Shown: piece after piece, positions 17,381 through 26,376 of the stretch
How the letters are laid out: the number at the start of each line of letters is the position of its first letter
Position numbering within the stretch: the first letter of the stretch is position 1
Assembly (NCBI GenBank): GCA_947476215.1
Contig: CANJQI010000010.1
Span: forward strand, 1-52,056
Length of the DNA: 52,056 nt
Source of the DNA: Betaproteobacteria bacterium
GTDB lineage: Bacteria; Pseudomonadota; Gammaproteobacteria; Burkholderiales; SG8-41
Direction: 5' to 3'
Program-made: the position numbers and the translations under genes
The notes under the pieces: model-generated
Database searches by the model: none
The model's input: only the letters and a program-made list of their open reading frames with translations
What the model was told of the DNA's origin: nothing

Positions 17381-17850
17381 ATGTTGGAAACATCTGCCAA
17401 TTCACATTTCGAACAGAACTACCAGTCGCATCTGAAACATCTGAAACTCAAGGGCTTGCAACCCAAGACTATTGACGCTTATTCCCGCGCGGCGCGTCGA
17501 GTAGGAGATCGTTTTGATAAACAAATCGACAACCTGAGCGAATCACAACTGACTGACTATTTCAGCGAGTTGGTAGCCCCGCACTCCTGGAGCACCGTCA
17601 AGCTGGATCTGTATGGTTTGCAGTTCTACTACGCCCATGTCTTGCGTAAGCCCTGGGTGGCGTCTGGTTTCATCAAGCCGCCCAAGAGCCAGTGCTTGCC
17701 GGACATCGTCACGATCGCGCAAGTGCGGCGGATATTTGCCATCACCCGCGTGTTGAGTTACCGGGTGTTCTTCTTCACGTTCTTTAGCCTGGGACTGCGT
17801 CTGGGCGAAGGACTGCGACTGCAGGTGGGGGATATCGATGCCGCCCGAGG
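17381..17850 (+). pseudogene. tyrosine recombinase/integrase, N-terminal two thirds
   Basis: The frame starts MLETSANSHFEQNYQ and shows the SAM-like core-binding domain (LKGLQPKTIDAYSRAARRV) and then the start of the catalytic domain, TIAQVRRIFAITRV and SLGLRLGEGLRLQVGDID, which holds the first catalytic arginine. Similarity ends at about 17850, after DIDAARG. The frame runs on to a stop at 17926 over DNA that belongs, in another frame, to a TauD-type dioxygenase. Box II with the other catalytic residues is absent, so it cannot recombine DNA. Relatives of this protein are commonly found beside IS91-family transposases. Confidence 0.8.
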
Positions 17851-18314
17851 TAGGCGGCGACACGCAATTGGCCAACCTGCATCTTGCGTACGATACGTTG
17901 TCACCGGGCATGAAAAAAATGCTTGAAGGTGTTGAAGGCGTGCACATGGAGCAGGAAAGCGAGCTCGATCATTCCTCCCCCGAGCGGTTGGCGGCGCACC
18001 GCAAGGTCAAGACCACGGCGCACCGGATCATTGGCGTTCATCCGGAAACCGGACGCAAGCTGCTGTACATCGGTGACAAGGTGAGGCTCTTCGCGGGCAT
18101 GACTGTAGAAGAGAGCGAGCCGCTCTTGAATTACCTGCGTCTGCACGCCCGGCGCGCGCAATTCGTGTGCCGCCATGTGCCGCAAAAGGACGACATCGTC
18201 GTGTGGGACCAGCGCTCCACTGCTCACAATGCGCTCGGCGATTATGACCGGCGCAACGAGTTGCGGCATCTGGATAAAATCACGCTGCTCGCGCCGTGCA
18301 CCCACGGGCTATAA
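17838..18314 (+). pseudogene. TauD/TfdA-family dioxygenase, headless C-terminal part
   Basis: From 17838 the frame reads PPEVGGDTQLANLHLAYDTLS, the segment that in TauD proteins follows the HxD iron site. It continues to the distal histidine (STAHNALGDYD) and the 2-oxoglutarate arginine region (NELRHLDKITLL). The first half with HxD is missing. The join with the integrase fragment lies in 17838-17850, where both frames read through GCCGCCCGAGGT. It is not a copy of the intact gene at 3964: sequence and insert lengths differ. Without HxD it cannot bind iron. Confidence 0.8.
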
Positions 18315-18379
18315 CTATGATGATCCGACCCATGCCCGCAATACAACGGAGTCCTTCGCCTACCGCTTTTGACAGAGTC

Positions 18380-19363
18380 TCAACGGCCCTGTATTTTTGA
18401 AGCTTGGATAATTTTGTTTATTCGCGCCATCTCGCTCTTGACCGCGATGGCGATCTGCTCGGGAGTAATCCCCACCGTTTCTATGCCTGCGTTGGCCAGC
18501 CGGCTCTTCACCTCCGGACTGTTTTTAAGGATGCGCACGGTTTCCTGATTCAGGCGACTGATGATGGGTGCCGGGGTCTGAGCGGGCGCGAACATGCCGT
18601 AGTTCGTTGCCGATTCAAAACCGGCGAGTCCGGACGATGCGCCTGTAGGCAGGCCGGAAAACAGCGCTGAGGGTTGCGCGCTGGTCACGGCCAGCGCCCT
18701 GAGCCGGCCTGATTTGACATGTGCGGCCACCGTGGTTCGGTGCCAAAGGCGACCTGCACTTCGCCCGCTATCAGGGCACTGGTGGCCACTCCGCTACCTT
18801 TATATGGAATGTGCACGATATTGACGTTCGCCATCGACTTGAACAGTTCAGCGGCAAGATATCCCGTCGACGAGCCCGTTGAGCCCGAGCTGTAGTTGAG
18901 TTGGGCGGGTTTCGCTTTCGCCAGCGCAATCAGCTCCTTGACGGTCTTTACAGGCAGCGAGGGATGCACGACCAGCACGCTGGGCGATATCACGGCTATG
19001 GTTATCGGGGCGAAGTCCCGGGCAGCGTCGTAGGGCGTCTTGCCCTCATTCAGCAACTGTCCTATCCACATGCTCCCGCTGTTGATCAGCAACGATGTAA
19101 CCATCGGGCGCCGCCCTGGAAACGATTTCGCCCTGTATTACCCCTGTGGACCGATTGTCGATTACGATGGGCTGGCCGAGCGCCAGCGCCAGTCCGGGCG
19201 CGACCTGGCGTGCCACGAAATCACCGCCGTCACCCGGCTCTGAAGCTACGATGCGTATCGGCTTCGCCGGACACACCTGACCAAAGGTTGCTGGCGGGCT
19301 AAACATGAGCATACCGGCGATACCCAGACAAGCCCGTAGACGGACATTGTGCGAAGGTGGCAA
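18380..19363 (-). pseudogene. Bug/TctC-family binding protein with two frameshifts
   Basis: Three overlapping reverse frames together spell one complete Bug protein: 19363-19046 (signal segment, PAKPIRIVASEPGDGGDFVAR, AAPDGY), 19104-18685 (SLLINSGSMWIG, SVLVVHPSLPVKTVKELI, VHIPYKGSGVA) and 18730-18380 (VKSGRLRALAVTS to the end). The first shift is just after the DGY motif near 19100 and the second near 18725, after EVQVAFGTE. Each is explained by one gained or lost base. It belongs to the DFxAR subgroup. Two close sequencing errors are possible, but the neighbours are damaged too, so genuine decay is more likely. Its start is uncertain (TTG at 19363). Confidence 0.82.
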
Positions 19364-19530
19364 TCCACGTGTGCGTTCCTCTTCAGATAATGAATGTCTG
19401 TGTCAGATTGTCGGGGTTGTATCGTTGTACTTATAGCCCGCTGGCTATCGAACCGGATAGGACTCCGCGGCCACCTTTTTCTCATTCGTGACTATATCGA
19501 TGGTCTGACAAGCGGTCAATCGCGTGGGGA

Positions 19531-19784
19531 TCAGAGCACACTGCACATTCCACCATCGATATTGATAATGGTTCCGGTGATGTAGCTTGCAGCACCGGAG
19601 GCGAGAAACACGATTACTCTGCTACTTCATCAGCTTCGCCGTAGCGGCCAAGCGGTATGCCGGATTTGCTGGCTGCGTTGGCATAGTTTTGATTGATACT
19701 GTCAGTCGAGTGGACCCAGTGCCGCTCGTGTTGCGTCGACTTGATCTTGCCCAGACAGACTGTATTTACAAGTATGTAACTCCA
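19531..19784 (-). pseudogene. short-chain dehydrogenase/reductase (SDR), C-terminal remnant
   Basis: On the reverse strand, from about 19784, the frame reads ILVNTVCLGKIKSTQHE, then SGIPLGRYGEADEVA, typical of the last third of a classical SDR. One frameshift near 19615 follows, then VIVFLASGAASYITGT and IINIDGGMCSVL with a stop at 19531-19533. The Rossmann nucleotide-binding part and the catalytic YxxxK are missing, and an in-frame TGA lies at 19785-19787. The remnant accounts for most of the otherwise empty stretch 19364-19891. Confidence 0.7.
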
Positions 19785-19891
19785 TCAGTCAGGCAGCGTC
19801 AGAACTGCAAGGCGACGTCACACATTGTCGCGGGCGGCATGCGATGCGATAATGGCTTTCGTATCAGATGCGAATAGTCCGGGGAGAAATC

Positions 19892-20314
19892 ATGGCCACA
19901 CCTGCCAACGTTCAAGCGGTCAACATCAACGATCTGAAACGCTTCGCACCAGACGCACGTGTCAATCAACTCGTGCTGAATTCGAAGGATCTGGTTACGC
20001 GCATGAATTGCTACGAGCCGGGCCAGATCACTCCGCAACACCTTCATCCCGATGACGACGAGGTCGTATTCTGTGTCGAGGGCCGGGGCGCAGTGAAATT
20101 CGAGGGGCGCGACGACGTGCCGTTGACTCTTGGCACGATCGTGAACCTGCCGGCGGGGCTGGCGCACTGGATCGAAGCCGCGCCGGACAGTCGAATGGTT
20201 GTGGTTTACTGGGCGAGCGCGCGATACACCAGCGTTCGGATGCATAGCGAAGCCGGTTATAGCGACGTACGCCTGCCTGGCGAGCAACCACCTACTCCGC
20301 GCGGAACTGCTTAG
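19892..20314 (+). CDS. cupin-domain protein
   Basis: 140 residues from the ATG at 19892 (MATPANVQAVN), chosen because GGGGAG lies 6-7 nt upstream; an in-frame ATG eight codons earlier has none. The single cupin barrel shows motif 1 QHLHPDDDEVVFCVEGRG, with two His and a Glu as likely metal ligands, and motif 2 LGTIVNLPAGLAHWIEA with the final His. It is intact in the middle of decayed genes, which suggests continued selection. Possible roles are dioxygenase, isomerase or ligand sensor. Its stop overlaps by a few bases the end of the convergent pyruvyl transferase remnant. Confidence 0.85.
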   Translation: MATPANVQAVNINDLKRFAPDARVNQLVLNSKDLVTRMNCYEPGQITPQHLHPDDDEVVFCVEGRGAVKFEGRDDVPLTLGTIVNLPAGLAHWIEAAPDSRMVVVYWASARYTSVRMHSEAGYSDVRLPGEQPPTPRGTA

Positions 20315-21084
20315 TTCTTGCCTTCGTGGACCGGCATGGCGAGTTCCCGCGGATTCGCGCGCAAGGCCTGTTCGAGTCGCGCTGCGAGCTCATCAAGCCG
20401 CACGACGCCCGGCAGTCCTGCCATCTCCCAAGTTGCCACGTAGGCGTGCTGCTTGCACGGCTTGCCGCCCATTGCAACATCCGGGGACACGAAACTCACG
20501 CGTGGCAGCACAAACGCCTCGGCAACAATTCTCCCGTGCAGGCTGGTTCCGGCAAAGCCGCGGCTTCCCGCGATGAGTGCGCAGATGTCCAGTATGTGGG
20601 CCGATTCGAACACGTGGACACGGCTTGCATGTGTTGCGCCGCTCTGCGGTATGGGGCCGGCGCGTCGTGCCACGGCGCCGTGCCGGCGCGAAAGAAAACA
20701 ATCCCGCAGTCCGCGGCATGTGCGGCGGCGTCAAGCTCCAGCGTCGCGTCGCCCTCGCAGTCCGCGCTGAACTGGACGGCGAGATAACCACGCGGGAACG
20801 CGGCGCGCACCAGTGCCGGTTCGCCCTGCAGCAGACGCTGCCGGATACGATTGCCGAACAGCTTCGCCACGAGCACACCGCAGTCGGGCACGAGTGCGGC
20901 CGCGATACCCGCCACACGCCGTGAGATCGCGATTCGCGATGCCTGCGAAGGCTAGGTCTTTCCCATCCAGCAGCGCTGCGACGACGTGCGCGAACAGCAG
21001 GTCGCCCAGATTGTGGCGGTCAAAGGCGCCGAAGGTGACGGTCCGAGAGAGTCGGGAGTTCACTGAGTGCGGATGAGGTGGCAC
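20311..21084 (-). pseudogene. polysaccharide pyruvyl transferase-like gene with two frameshifts
   Basis: The reverse strand holds three overlapping pieces of one protein. Piece one (21084 down to about 20920) has VTFGAFDRHNLGDLLFAHVV, the nucleotide-binding start of CsaB/WcaK-type pyruvyl transferases. Piece two (about 20915-20640) has AGIAAALVPDCGVLVAK and AAHAADCGIVFFRAGTA. Piece three (about 20650-20311) has SAHILDICALIAGSRGF and AGTSLHGRIVAEAF, the conserved end. Shifts lie near 20920 and 20645. It begins directly after the DUF1415 stop at 21085, as in a two-gene operon. Such enzymes add pyruvate ketals to cell-surface sugars. Sequencing error cannot be excluded. Confidence 0.72.
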
Positions 21085-21705
21085 TCATTTCTTTTTCTCC
21101 CCGGCAAGCCAAAGCTGTTGCCAGCCTTGATGGCCGAGGCGGTGCAGAGTCTTGATATTTCTGGCGAAAATCTCGGCGGCGTCAGGGTAAGCCGCGACCG
21201 CGCGGTCCACGCTTGCCTCGCGCAGGAGATGCAGTGTCGGATAGGGAGAACGGTTGGTATAGTTGTCTATATCGTCCGTTGCAGTGCCGGAAAATTCATA
21301 ATCCGGATGCAGGCTGGCGATTTGAATGACGCCTTCGAGCCCGAGATTCTTTACCGTCGCAAGGGCTTCGCCTAGAAAGAAGTGGTAATCCATGAAATTG
21401 GTCATCGCAAGCGGATGGATGAGCAACGTGGTATCAAGTTCCGAGGGATCCGTTTGTTTCAAAATCTCCATTTCGTGCGCAAGTTCGGCGAGCAGTTCGT
21501 CGGCACTCCGCGCCGCGGTTATCGCATAGCGTATCTGCTCCTTGTTGTAAACCGCCTTGGCGAATGGACACAGGTTGAGTCCAATGACGGCTCGCTCCAG
21601 CCACAGCCTGGTGCCGGCAACGATTTCGTCGGCCGCCGCCGCAACGGCGTATGGCATCAAGACGTCGATCGAGGGGCGGAGTATTTTCAAAATGTCAGGT
21701 GGCAT
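21085..21705 (-). CDS. DUF1415 family protein
   Basis: 206 residues if started at the ATG at 21705 (MPPDILKIL); the frame is open from 21744 and a third start at 21657 (MPYAVAAAADE) is possible. The conserved core is clear: TRLWLERAVIGLNLCPFAKAVY, then TTLLIHPLAMTNFMDYHFFLG, QIASLHPDYEFSGT, and NRSPYPTLHLLREASVDRAV. This is DUF1415, a cytoplasmic family of unknown function with invariant Cys-Pro-Phe and Asn-Arg-Ser-Pro-Tyr-Pro motifs, both kept here. It is divergent from the LLM oxidoreductase gene and runs directly into the broken pyruvyl transferase gene. Confidence 0.85.
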   Translation of the reverse strand: MPPDILKILRPSIDVLMPYAVAAAADEIVAGTRLWLERAVIGLNLCPFAKAVYNKEQIRYAITAARSADELLAELAHEMEILKQTDPSELDTTLLIHPLAMTNFMDYHFFLGEALATVKNLGLEGVIQIASLHPDYEFSGTATDDIDNYTNRSPYPTLHLLREASVDRAVAAYPDAAEIFARNIKTLHRLGHQGWQQLWLAGEKKK

Positions 21706-21837
21706 GTGACTCAGAGCGTGGAAGTGAAATGTTTCGCGATGCAATCGATTTCGCCGACCGGATTAAATGTTGCTTGTTTACCTAAGGACTGTTTCTCTAC
21801 AATAACAACATAATCAAAGGATAAAAAGGATATTTCC

Positions 21838-22833
21838 ATGAAATTTGGCATTTTTGGCGGCGCACGAGTCGGCCGCGCGGACGCTCTTCATGACAGCCAT
21901 GGCTTCCGCGATTTCATCGACTATGTGCTGGCCGCCGAGAAAATCGGCTTTGAAGGCATCTTCCTGGTGGAGCACCACTTTACCGGGCAGGGGCAGCTTT
22001 CGGCGTCACTGAATCTGCTGTCCTACCTGGCGGCGCGCACCACGCGTATACGGCTGGGTACCGGCGTGATCGTGCTGCCTTGGCACAACCCGGTATTGGT
22101 CGCGGAACAGATAGCCACACTCGATGTGTTGTCGGGCGGGCGCGTCGATCTCGGCGTTGGTCGCGGTTACCGCAAGGAGGAGTTCGACGCGTTCTGCATT
22201 CCGATGAGCGAGGCGCAGGAACGTTTCACCGAGTGTTTCCAAGTCATGCTGAAATCGTGGGCCAGCGACGAGCGCTTCTCGCATCACGGCAAGCGCTGGA
22301 ACTACGAGAATATCGTGGTGGAGCCCGCGCCGTTGCAGCGCCCGCATCCGCCCATCTGGCTCGCCGGCGGCAGCCCCCCGGGCATCGCCTACATTGCGAG
22401 CCAGAACTATAACCTGCTGCTGGACCAGCTCGCCACGATAGATCAGGTACGGGAGCGTATCGCAGCTTATCTCGACGGCCTCGAAAAAATCGGCAAGCCG
22501 CGTGATGCGACGCGTATCGGCATCGCGCGTTCGATCACCATCGTCAAGAATGAAGCTGAACGCAGGCTGGCACTGGAGCGCCGCCGGGAAACCTTCAAGC
22601 GTATCGGCGCCATCGCCTACCGTCCGCCGGGTGCAGTGCTGTTGAGCCACGATCATCCGGACCTCGCGAGCGACGACAGTGCGCTGTTGGGCACGCCGCA
22701 GGAAATCGTCGATCGCATCAACGTGCTGGCCGAAGCCGGCGCGGGCTATATCCTGCTCACCATGGCTTCGATAGCACCGGAATCGGTGCAACAATTCGCC
22801 GAGGAAATCCTGCCGCACGTTAAGAGTGCCTAA
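21838..22833 (+). CDS. LLM-class flavin-dependent oxidoreductase
   Basis: 331 residues of the bacterial luciferase-like fold. Visible family segments are MKFGIFGGARVG, GFEGIFLVEHHF (residues about 40-51), TTRIRLGTGVIVLPWHNPVLVA with the typical cis-peptide region, and DVLSGGRVDLGVGRGYRKEEF. Such enzymes use reduced FMN or F420 and oxygen on small organic compounds; which one is not visible. AAAGGA lies about 9 nt before the ATG. The stop codon TAA at 22831-22833 lies inside the left arm of the long inverted-repeat element that follows, so the element has supplied or captured the end of this gene. Confidence 0.9.
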   Translation: MKFGIFGGARVGRADALHDSHGFRDFIDYVLAAEKIGFEGIFLVEHHFTGQGQLSASLNLLSYLAARTTRIRLGTGVIVLPWHNPVLVAEQIATLDVLSGGRVDLGVGRGYRKEEFDAFCIPMSEAQERFTECFQVMLKSWASDERFSHHGKRWNYENIVVEPAPLQRPHPPIWLAGGSPPGIAYIASQNYNLLLDQLATIDQVRERIAAYLDGLEKIGKPRDATRIGIARSITIVKNEAERRLALERRRETFKRIGAIAYRPPGAVLLSHDHPDLASDDSALLGTPQEIVDRINVLAEAGAGYILLTMASIAPESVQQFAEEILPHVKSA

Positions 22834-23088
22834 CATAATGAAACGCGAGTGCGCTGTCACGATTTTGGCTCAGAACGCGAAGCAAGGCACGCCGCTTAGT
22901 CATTCTAAGCAAGTGACTTGCGACAAAGTGCTGAGCCAAAACTCGTGCCAGCCCAAAGGGTTGCTGCCAGAATCGGCGCTGGCCGTGTTGCTCGCCTTGC
23001 CAATAGAATGACTATTACCTGCGTCGAGCGCCTTGCCATCACCAATTCTGGCAGCAACGCACTCGTGTTTCATTATGTTAGGCACTCT
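22823..23088. repeat. 266-bp element with 30-bp terminal inverted repeats and inner hairpins
   Basis: The arms at 22823-22852 and 23059-23088 are inverted copies of each other with a single mismatch (29 of 30). Inside are two further perfect inverted pairs: TTTTGGCTCAG at 22863-22873 with its complement at 22931-22941, and GTTGCTGCCAGAAT at 22960-22973 with its complement at 23045-23058. The latter abuts the right terminal arm. Small dyads CTTAG-TCATT-CTAAG and GCAAG-TGA-CTTGC fill the first inner loop. A single strand would fold as one long stem closing on two branches. No protein is encoded. It resembles a non-autonomous mobile or MITE-like sequence. Confidence 0.8.
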
Positions 23089-23190
23089 AAGGACGCGGGT
23101 CCGAAATTCATTGCGCCTGCGCCTGCGCCGGTGCATTGAGCATCGCCAGGACCTGTGTGTTGATCATGCGGCAACTCAAAGGGAATCAAT

Positions 23191-24567
23191 GTGGCTAATC
23201 CGGAACCCGTATCAGAAGTCACCAGGAAACTGAGCGCATATATTGCAGGAGCACTCAGGCAAAAATTGCCCGCGGAGGTGACCGAGCGGGCGAAACTGCA
23301 TCTGCTCGATACGCTGGCCGCCATGGTGTCCGGCTCGCGTCTGTTGCCAGGAAAGCGCGCGTTTCAATACATCAAGACGCTTGGGGGCACCAAAGAGGCG
23401 AGCGTTATTGGTACGCGCATAGAGACGACGGCGGTCAATGCTGCGCTGGCCAATGGCATGTTCGCTCACGCGGACGAAACCGACGATTCGCACCAGGGCT
23501 CAATTACGCACCCGGGCGCCAGCGTCGTATCGGCTGCAATGGCCGTGGCGCAGCGCAATCACGAGAGCGGACTTGCGCTGTTGCGCGCCGTGGTGGTGGG
23601 TTACGATGTTGGCACGCGTCTGACGATGTCGCTTGATCTTGAGCCCTTTTATTACGAGCGCGGCCATCACCCGCCCAGTTTTGGCGGGCTGTTCGGTGCT
23701 GCCGCAGCTGCCGGTGCGTTGGCCCGACTCGACGCGGCGTGCGTGCGCACCATGCTTTCTTACACAGCGCAGCAGGCAGCGGGCTTGTCGTGCCTGTTTC
23801 GTGATCCGGAACACGTCGAGAAAGCGTTTGACATGGGCGGCATGCCGGCGCACAACGGCGTGCAGGCGGCATTGTTCGCGGCGCACGGGTTTAGCGGCGT
23901 GGCGGACGTTTTTTCCGGGGACCGCAATTTCTATTGGGCTTTTTCTCCAGGCGCAAAACCGAGAAAACTGGCGCAGAATCTGGGCAGCCGTTTCGAGATA
24001 CTGAAAACGTCGATCAAGAAATGGCCGGTCGGTTCGCCGATCATGGCGCCCCTCGACGCTCTCGAAAACCTGATACGGGACAACACCTTCACCGCCGATG
24101 ATGTGCAGAAGGTGGTGGTCATGCTGGCGGCGGACAGGGCGCGGGTCGTGGACAACCGCGCCATGCCGGACATTTGCCTGCAGCATATGGTCGCGGTGAT
24201 GCTGCTCGACGGCTGCGTAACCACTCATTCGTCGCACGATTTCAAGCGCATGCATGATCCACGCGTGCTGCGTCTCAGGAAACGCATAGAGCTGATCGGC
24301 AGTCCCAAGTATGCGGATTCCCAGCGGCGCTGGCATGCCAACGTGGAGATTACGTTGAAAGATGGCCGCAAGCTCGAACATTACACGCGGGCCGCGCGCG
24401 GTTACTTCCTCAACCCCATGACGCGCAAGGAAGAAACAGAAAAAGCGCTGGATTTGCTGGCGCCGGTGACCGGCAAAAGCCGCGCCCAAAGGCTGATTGC
24501 CACGATCTGGAGCGTGGAAAAACTCAAGGATGCGCGCGCGATAGGATTATTGTGCCGTCCGGTATGA
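23191..24567 (+). CDS. MmgE/PrpD family protein
   Basis: 458 residues from a GTG (VANPEPVSEVTRK) preceded by AAAGGG. Family segments: AKLHLLDTLAAMVSGSRLLPG, SVIGTRIETTAVNAALANGMF near residue 80, HADETDDSHQGSITHPGASV near residue 100, and GHHPPSFGGLFGAAAAAGAL. The Asp-Asp and His cluster near residues 95-110 is the usual polar patch of the active site. It is the least similar of the window's MmgE/PrpD proteins to the pair at 36968 and 40394. It stands alone between the inverted-repeat element and a convergent Bug gene, with no obvious co-transcribed partner. Confidence 0.9.
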   Translation: MANPEPVSEVTRKLSAYIAGALRQKLPAEVTERAKLHLLDTLAAMVSGSRLLPGKRAFQYIKTLGGTKEASVIGTRIETTAVNAALANGMFAHADETDDSHQGSITHPGASVVSAAMAVAQRNHESGLALLRAVVVGYDVGTRLTMSLDLEPFYYERGHHPPSFGGLFGAAAAAGALARLDAACVRTMLSYTAQQAAGLSCLFRDPEHVEKAFDMGGMPAHNGVQAALFAAHGFSGVADVFSGDRNFYWAFSPGAKPRKLAQNLGSRFEILKTSIKKWPVGSPIMAPLDALENLIRDNTFTADDVQKVVVMLAADRARVVDNRAMPDICLQHMVAVMLLDGCVTTHSSHDFKRMHDPRVLRLRKRIELIGSPKYADSQRRWHANVEITLKDGRKLEHYTRAARGYFLNPMTRKEETEKALDLLAPVTGKSRAQRLIATIWSVEKLKDARAIGLLCRPV

Positions 24568-24603
24568 CTTCGTTTCCTGCATCGCATAGACGGTTGCCGA
24601 CCT

Positions 24604-25584
24604 TCAGCGCGTGCGAACGCCCGCTGTCTTCATAACCTTCGCCCACTTCGGAATTTCAGAATGAATATAGGCGGCAAATGCATCTGGCGTACTGCCGACG
24701 AGTTCCGCGCCGTCGTTTGTCAGTTGCGTTCGCAGTTCGTTTGTATTCAGCGCTTTGACGATTTCGGTGCGTAACTTTGCAATGATCGCCGTCGATGTCT
24801 TGGCGGGGGCGAGCACGCCATACCAGCTCGTGACTTCATATTCCGGCACACCGGCTTCAGCCACTGTCGGCAGATCCGGCAGCGCGGGTGCGCGTGATCT
24901 CCCGCTGACTGCGAGTGCCCTGACCTTGCCTGCTTTGACCTGCGGAATGGTCGAAGGCACACTGCTCAGCAGCATGGCGACTTCGCCGGACAGCAATGCA
25001 AGCAGGGCGGGTCCTCCTCCTTTGTAGGGCACTTGCATAATGTTGGTTGCGGTCAGGTGCTTGAATAACTCCCTACCCAGATGCGGTGCCCCGCCGTCGC
25101 CACCCGAGGCGTAGTTAAACTGTCCGGGTCTGGATTTTGCCAATGCGATCAACTCCTTGACGGAATTTGCCGCGACTGAAGGATGAACGCCGAGTACGTA
25201 CGGTTGCGACGTTGCCTGGGTAATCGGCGCAAAATCCTTATAGGGATCAAAAGGCAAGGTCGTGAAAAATCCAGGATTGGTGGCATACACGGAAGACGTA
25301 AAGAGCAGGGTATGTCCGTTAGGCGCGGCTTTCGCCACCATGTCGGTCGCGGGGATGCCGCTTCCGCCGCCGCGATTGTCGACGATGACCGGTTTGCCGA
25401 AAGCTTCGCTGAGTTTTTGTCCGACTGCGCGTGCGAGTATGTCTGCACCGCCGCCGGCAGAGAACGGCACGACGAGCCGCAGCGGTTTATCCGGATAAGG
25501 TGAAGCAACCTGTCCTGAGGCAGGAAGGGTTGCTGCGAAAAGAGCGGAAGTCAGAAACAGAAATGCCAATTTTGCATTGCTCAT
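24604..25584 (-). CDS. Bug/TctC-family periplasmic solute-binding protein
   Basis: 326 residues from the ATG at 25584 (MSNAKLAFLFLTSALFA), preferred because it starts a clean signal peptide ending PASGQ; an open frame continues to 25623. Motifs: VPFSAGGGADILARAVGQKL, LPFDPYKDFAPI, VHPSVAANSVKELIALAKS, QVPYKGGGPALLALLSGEV and SEIPKWAKVMKTAGV. It is divergent from the internally deleted Bug at 25652, with only 67 bp between the two starts, so both probably use one divergent promoter region. Confidence 0.92.
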   Translation of the reverse strand: MSNAKLAFLFLTSALFAATLPASGQVASPYPDKPLRLVVPFSAGGGADILARAVGQKLSEAFGKPVIVDNRGGGSGIPATDMVAKAAPNGHTLLFTSSVYATNPGFFTTLPFDPYKDFAPITQATSQPYVLGVHPSVAANSVKELIALAKSRPGQFNYASGGDGGAPHLGRELFKHLTATNIMQVPYKGGGPALLALLSGEVAMLLSSVPSTIPQVKAGKVRALAVSGRSRAPALPDLPTVAEAGVPEYEVTSWYGVLAPAKTSTAIIAKLRTEIVKALNTNELRTQLTNDGAELVGSTPDAFAAYIHSEIPKWAKVMKTAGVRTR

Positions 25585-25651
25585 GGCTTGCGGTATCCTC
25601 GATCGTGTCGCCAGGTACTCCACTAGGTTACCACCACTCGGGAGATCAATA

Positions 25652-26368
25652 ATGTTACTGTTTTTGAAGTGGCGCGATGCGATTAGATTGATGATGAGCT
25701 TCGCGATTTGGGGTGTGTTCGGGTTGGCAACTGCCGCAGACCCTGCGGCGGGTTATCCATCGCGTCCGATACGCTTTGTTGCATCGACTGCAGCTGGCGG
25801 AGGCAACGATATTCTGCCGCGCCTGCTGGGGATGCATATGGCCGCGAACTGGAATCAGCAGGTCATCGTGGATCTGCGCCCCGGTGCGGCGGCTATTGCC
25901 GGCACCCAGTTCGCCGCGCATGCGGTGCCGGATGGCTATACGTTGATTGTGATTTCGAATACGTATTCGTTAAATCTCTCACTCTACGAAAAATTGCCCT
26001 ACGATACGCTCAAGGATCTGGATCGTGTGTCGCTGTTTGCGGTTGCGCCGCTGGTGCTCGTGGCCCACCCGACAGTCCCGGCGCAATCGCTGCCTGAAGT
26101 GATCAGGTTGGTGCAGGAAAAACCCGCTCAGATCGACTATTTTGGTGTGCTGGTCACCGGTGGTACGCCGCGTTCCATCATTGCGAAACTCCACCATGAG
26201 ATCAGGCGCATCATCGCGCTGCCTGTCGTCAAGGCCCAGTTCGATGACCTCGGGGTCGAGCCCGTCGATTACGGTCCCGAGCAATTTACGGCTTTCGTGA
26301 AAGCCGACATCAGCAAGTGGGCAAAAATCTTTGCCGAGAGCGGAATCAAAACGACAAGTATTCAGTAG
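25652..26368 (+). pseudogene. Bug/TctC-family protein lacking about 95 central residues (in-frame deletion)
   Basis: From the ATG at 25652 (GGAG 8 nt upstream) the protein is 238 residues where intact paralogues have 320-345. The first half is normal: signal peptide, YPSRPIRFVASTAAGGGNDIL, LPYDTLKDLDRV, VLVAHPTVPAQSLPEVI. Then QEKPAQIDY is followed directly by FGVLVTGGTPRSIIAKLHHEI, which in relatives comes about 95 residues later. The missing part holds the VPYKGGGPA ligand loop and the second-domain core, so ligand binding as in relatives is unlikely. The frame is preserved and the gene is followed after 8 bp by an intact Bug, so it may still be translated. Confidence 0.75.
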
Positions 26369-26376
26369 GCGGCTTC

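Noticed and set aside
18380-19363. Programmed frameshifting in the broken Bug gene
   Set aside because: There is no slippery heptamer at either shift, intact paralogues need none, and neighbours are decayed.
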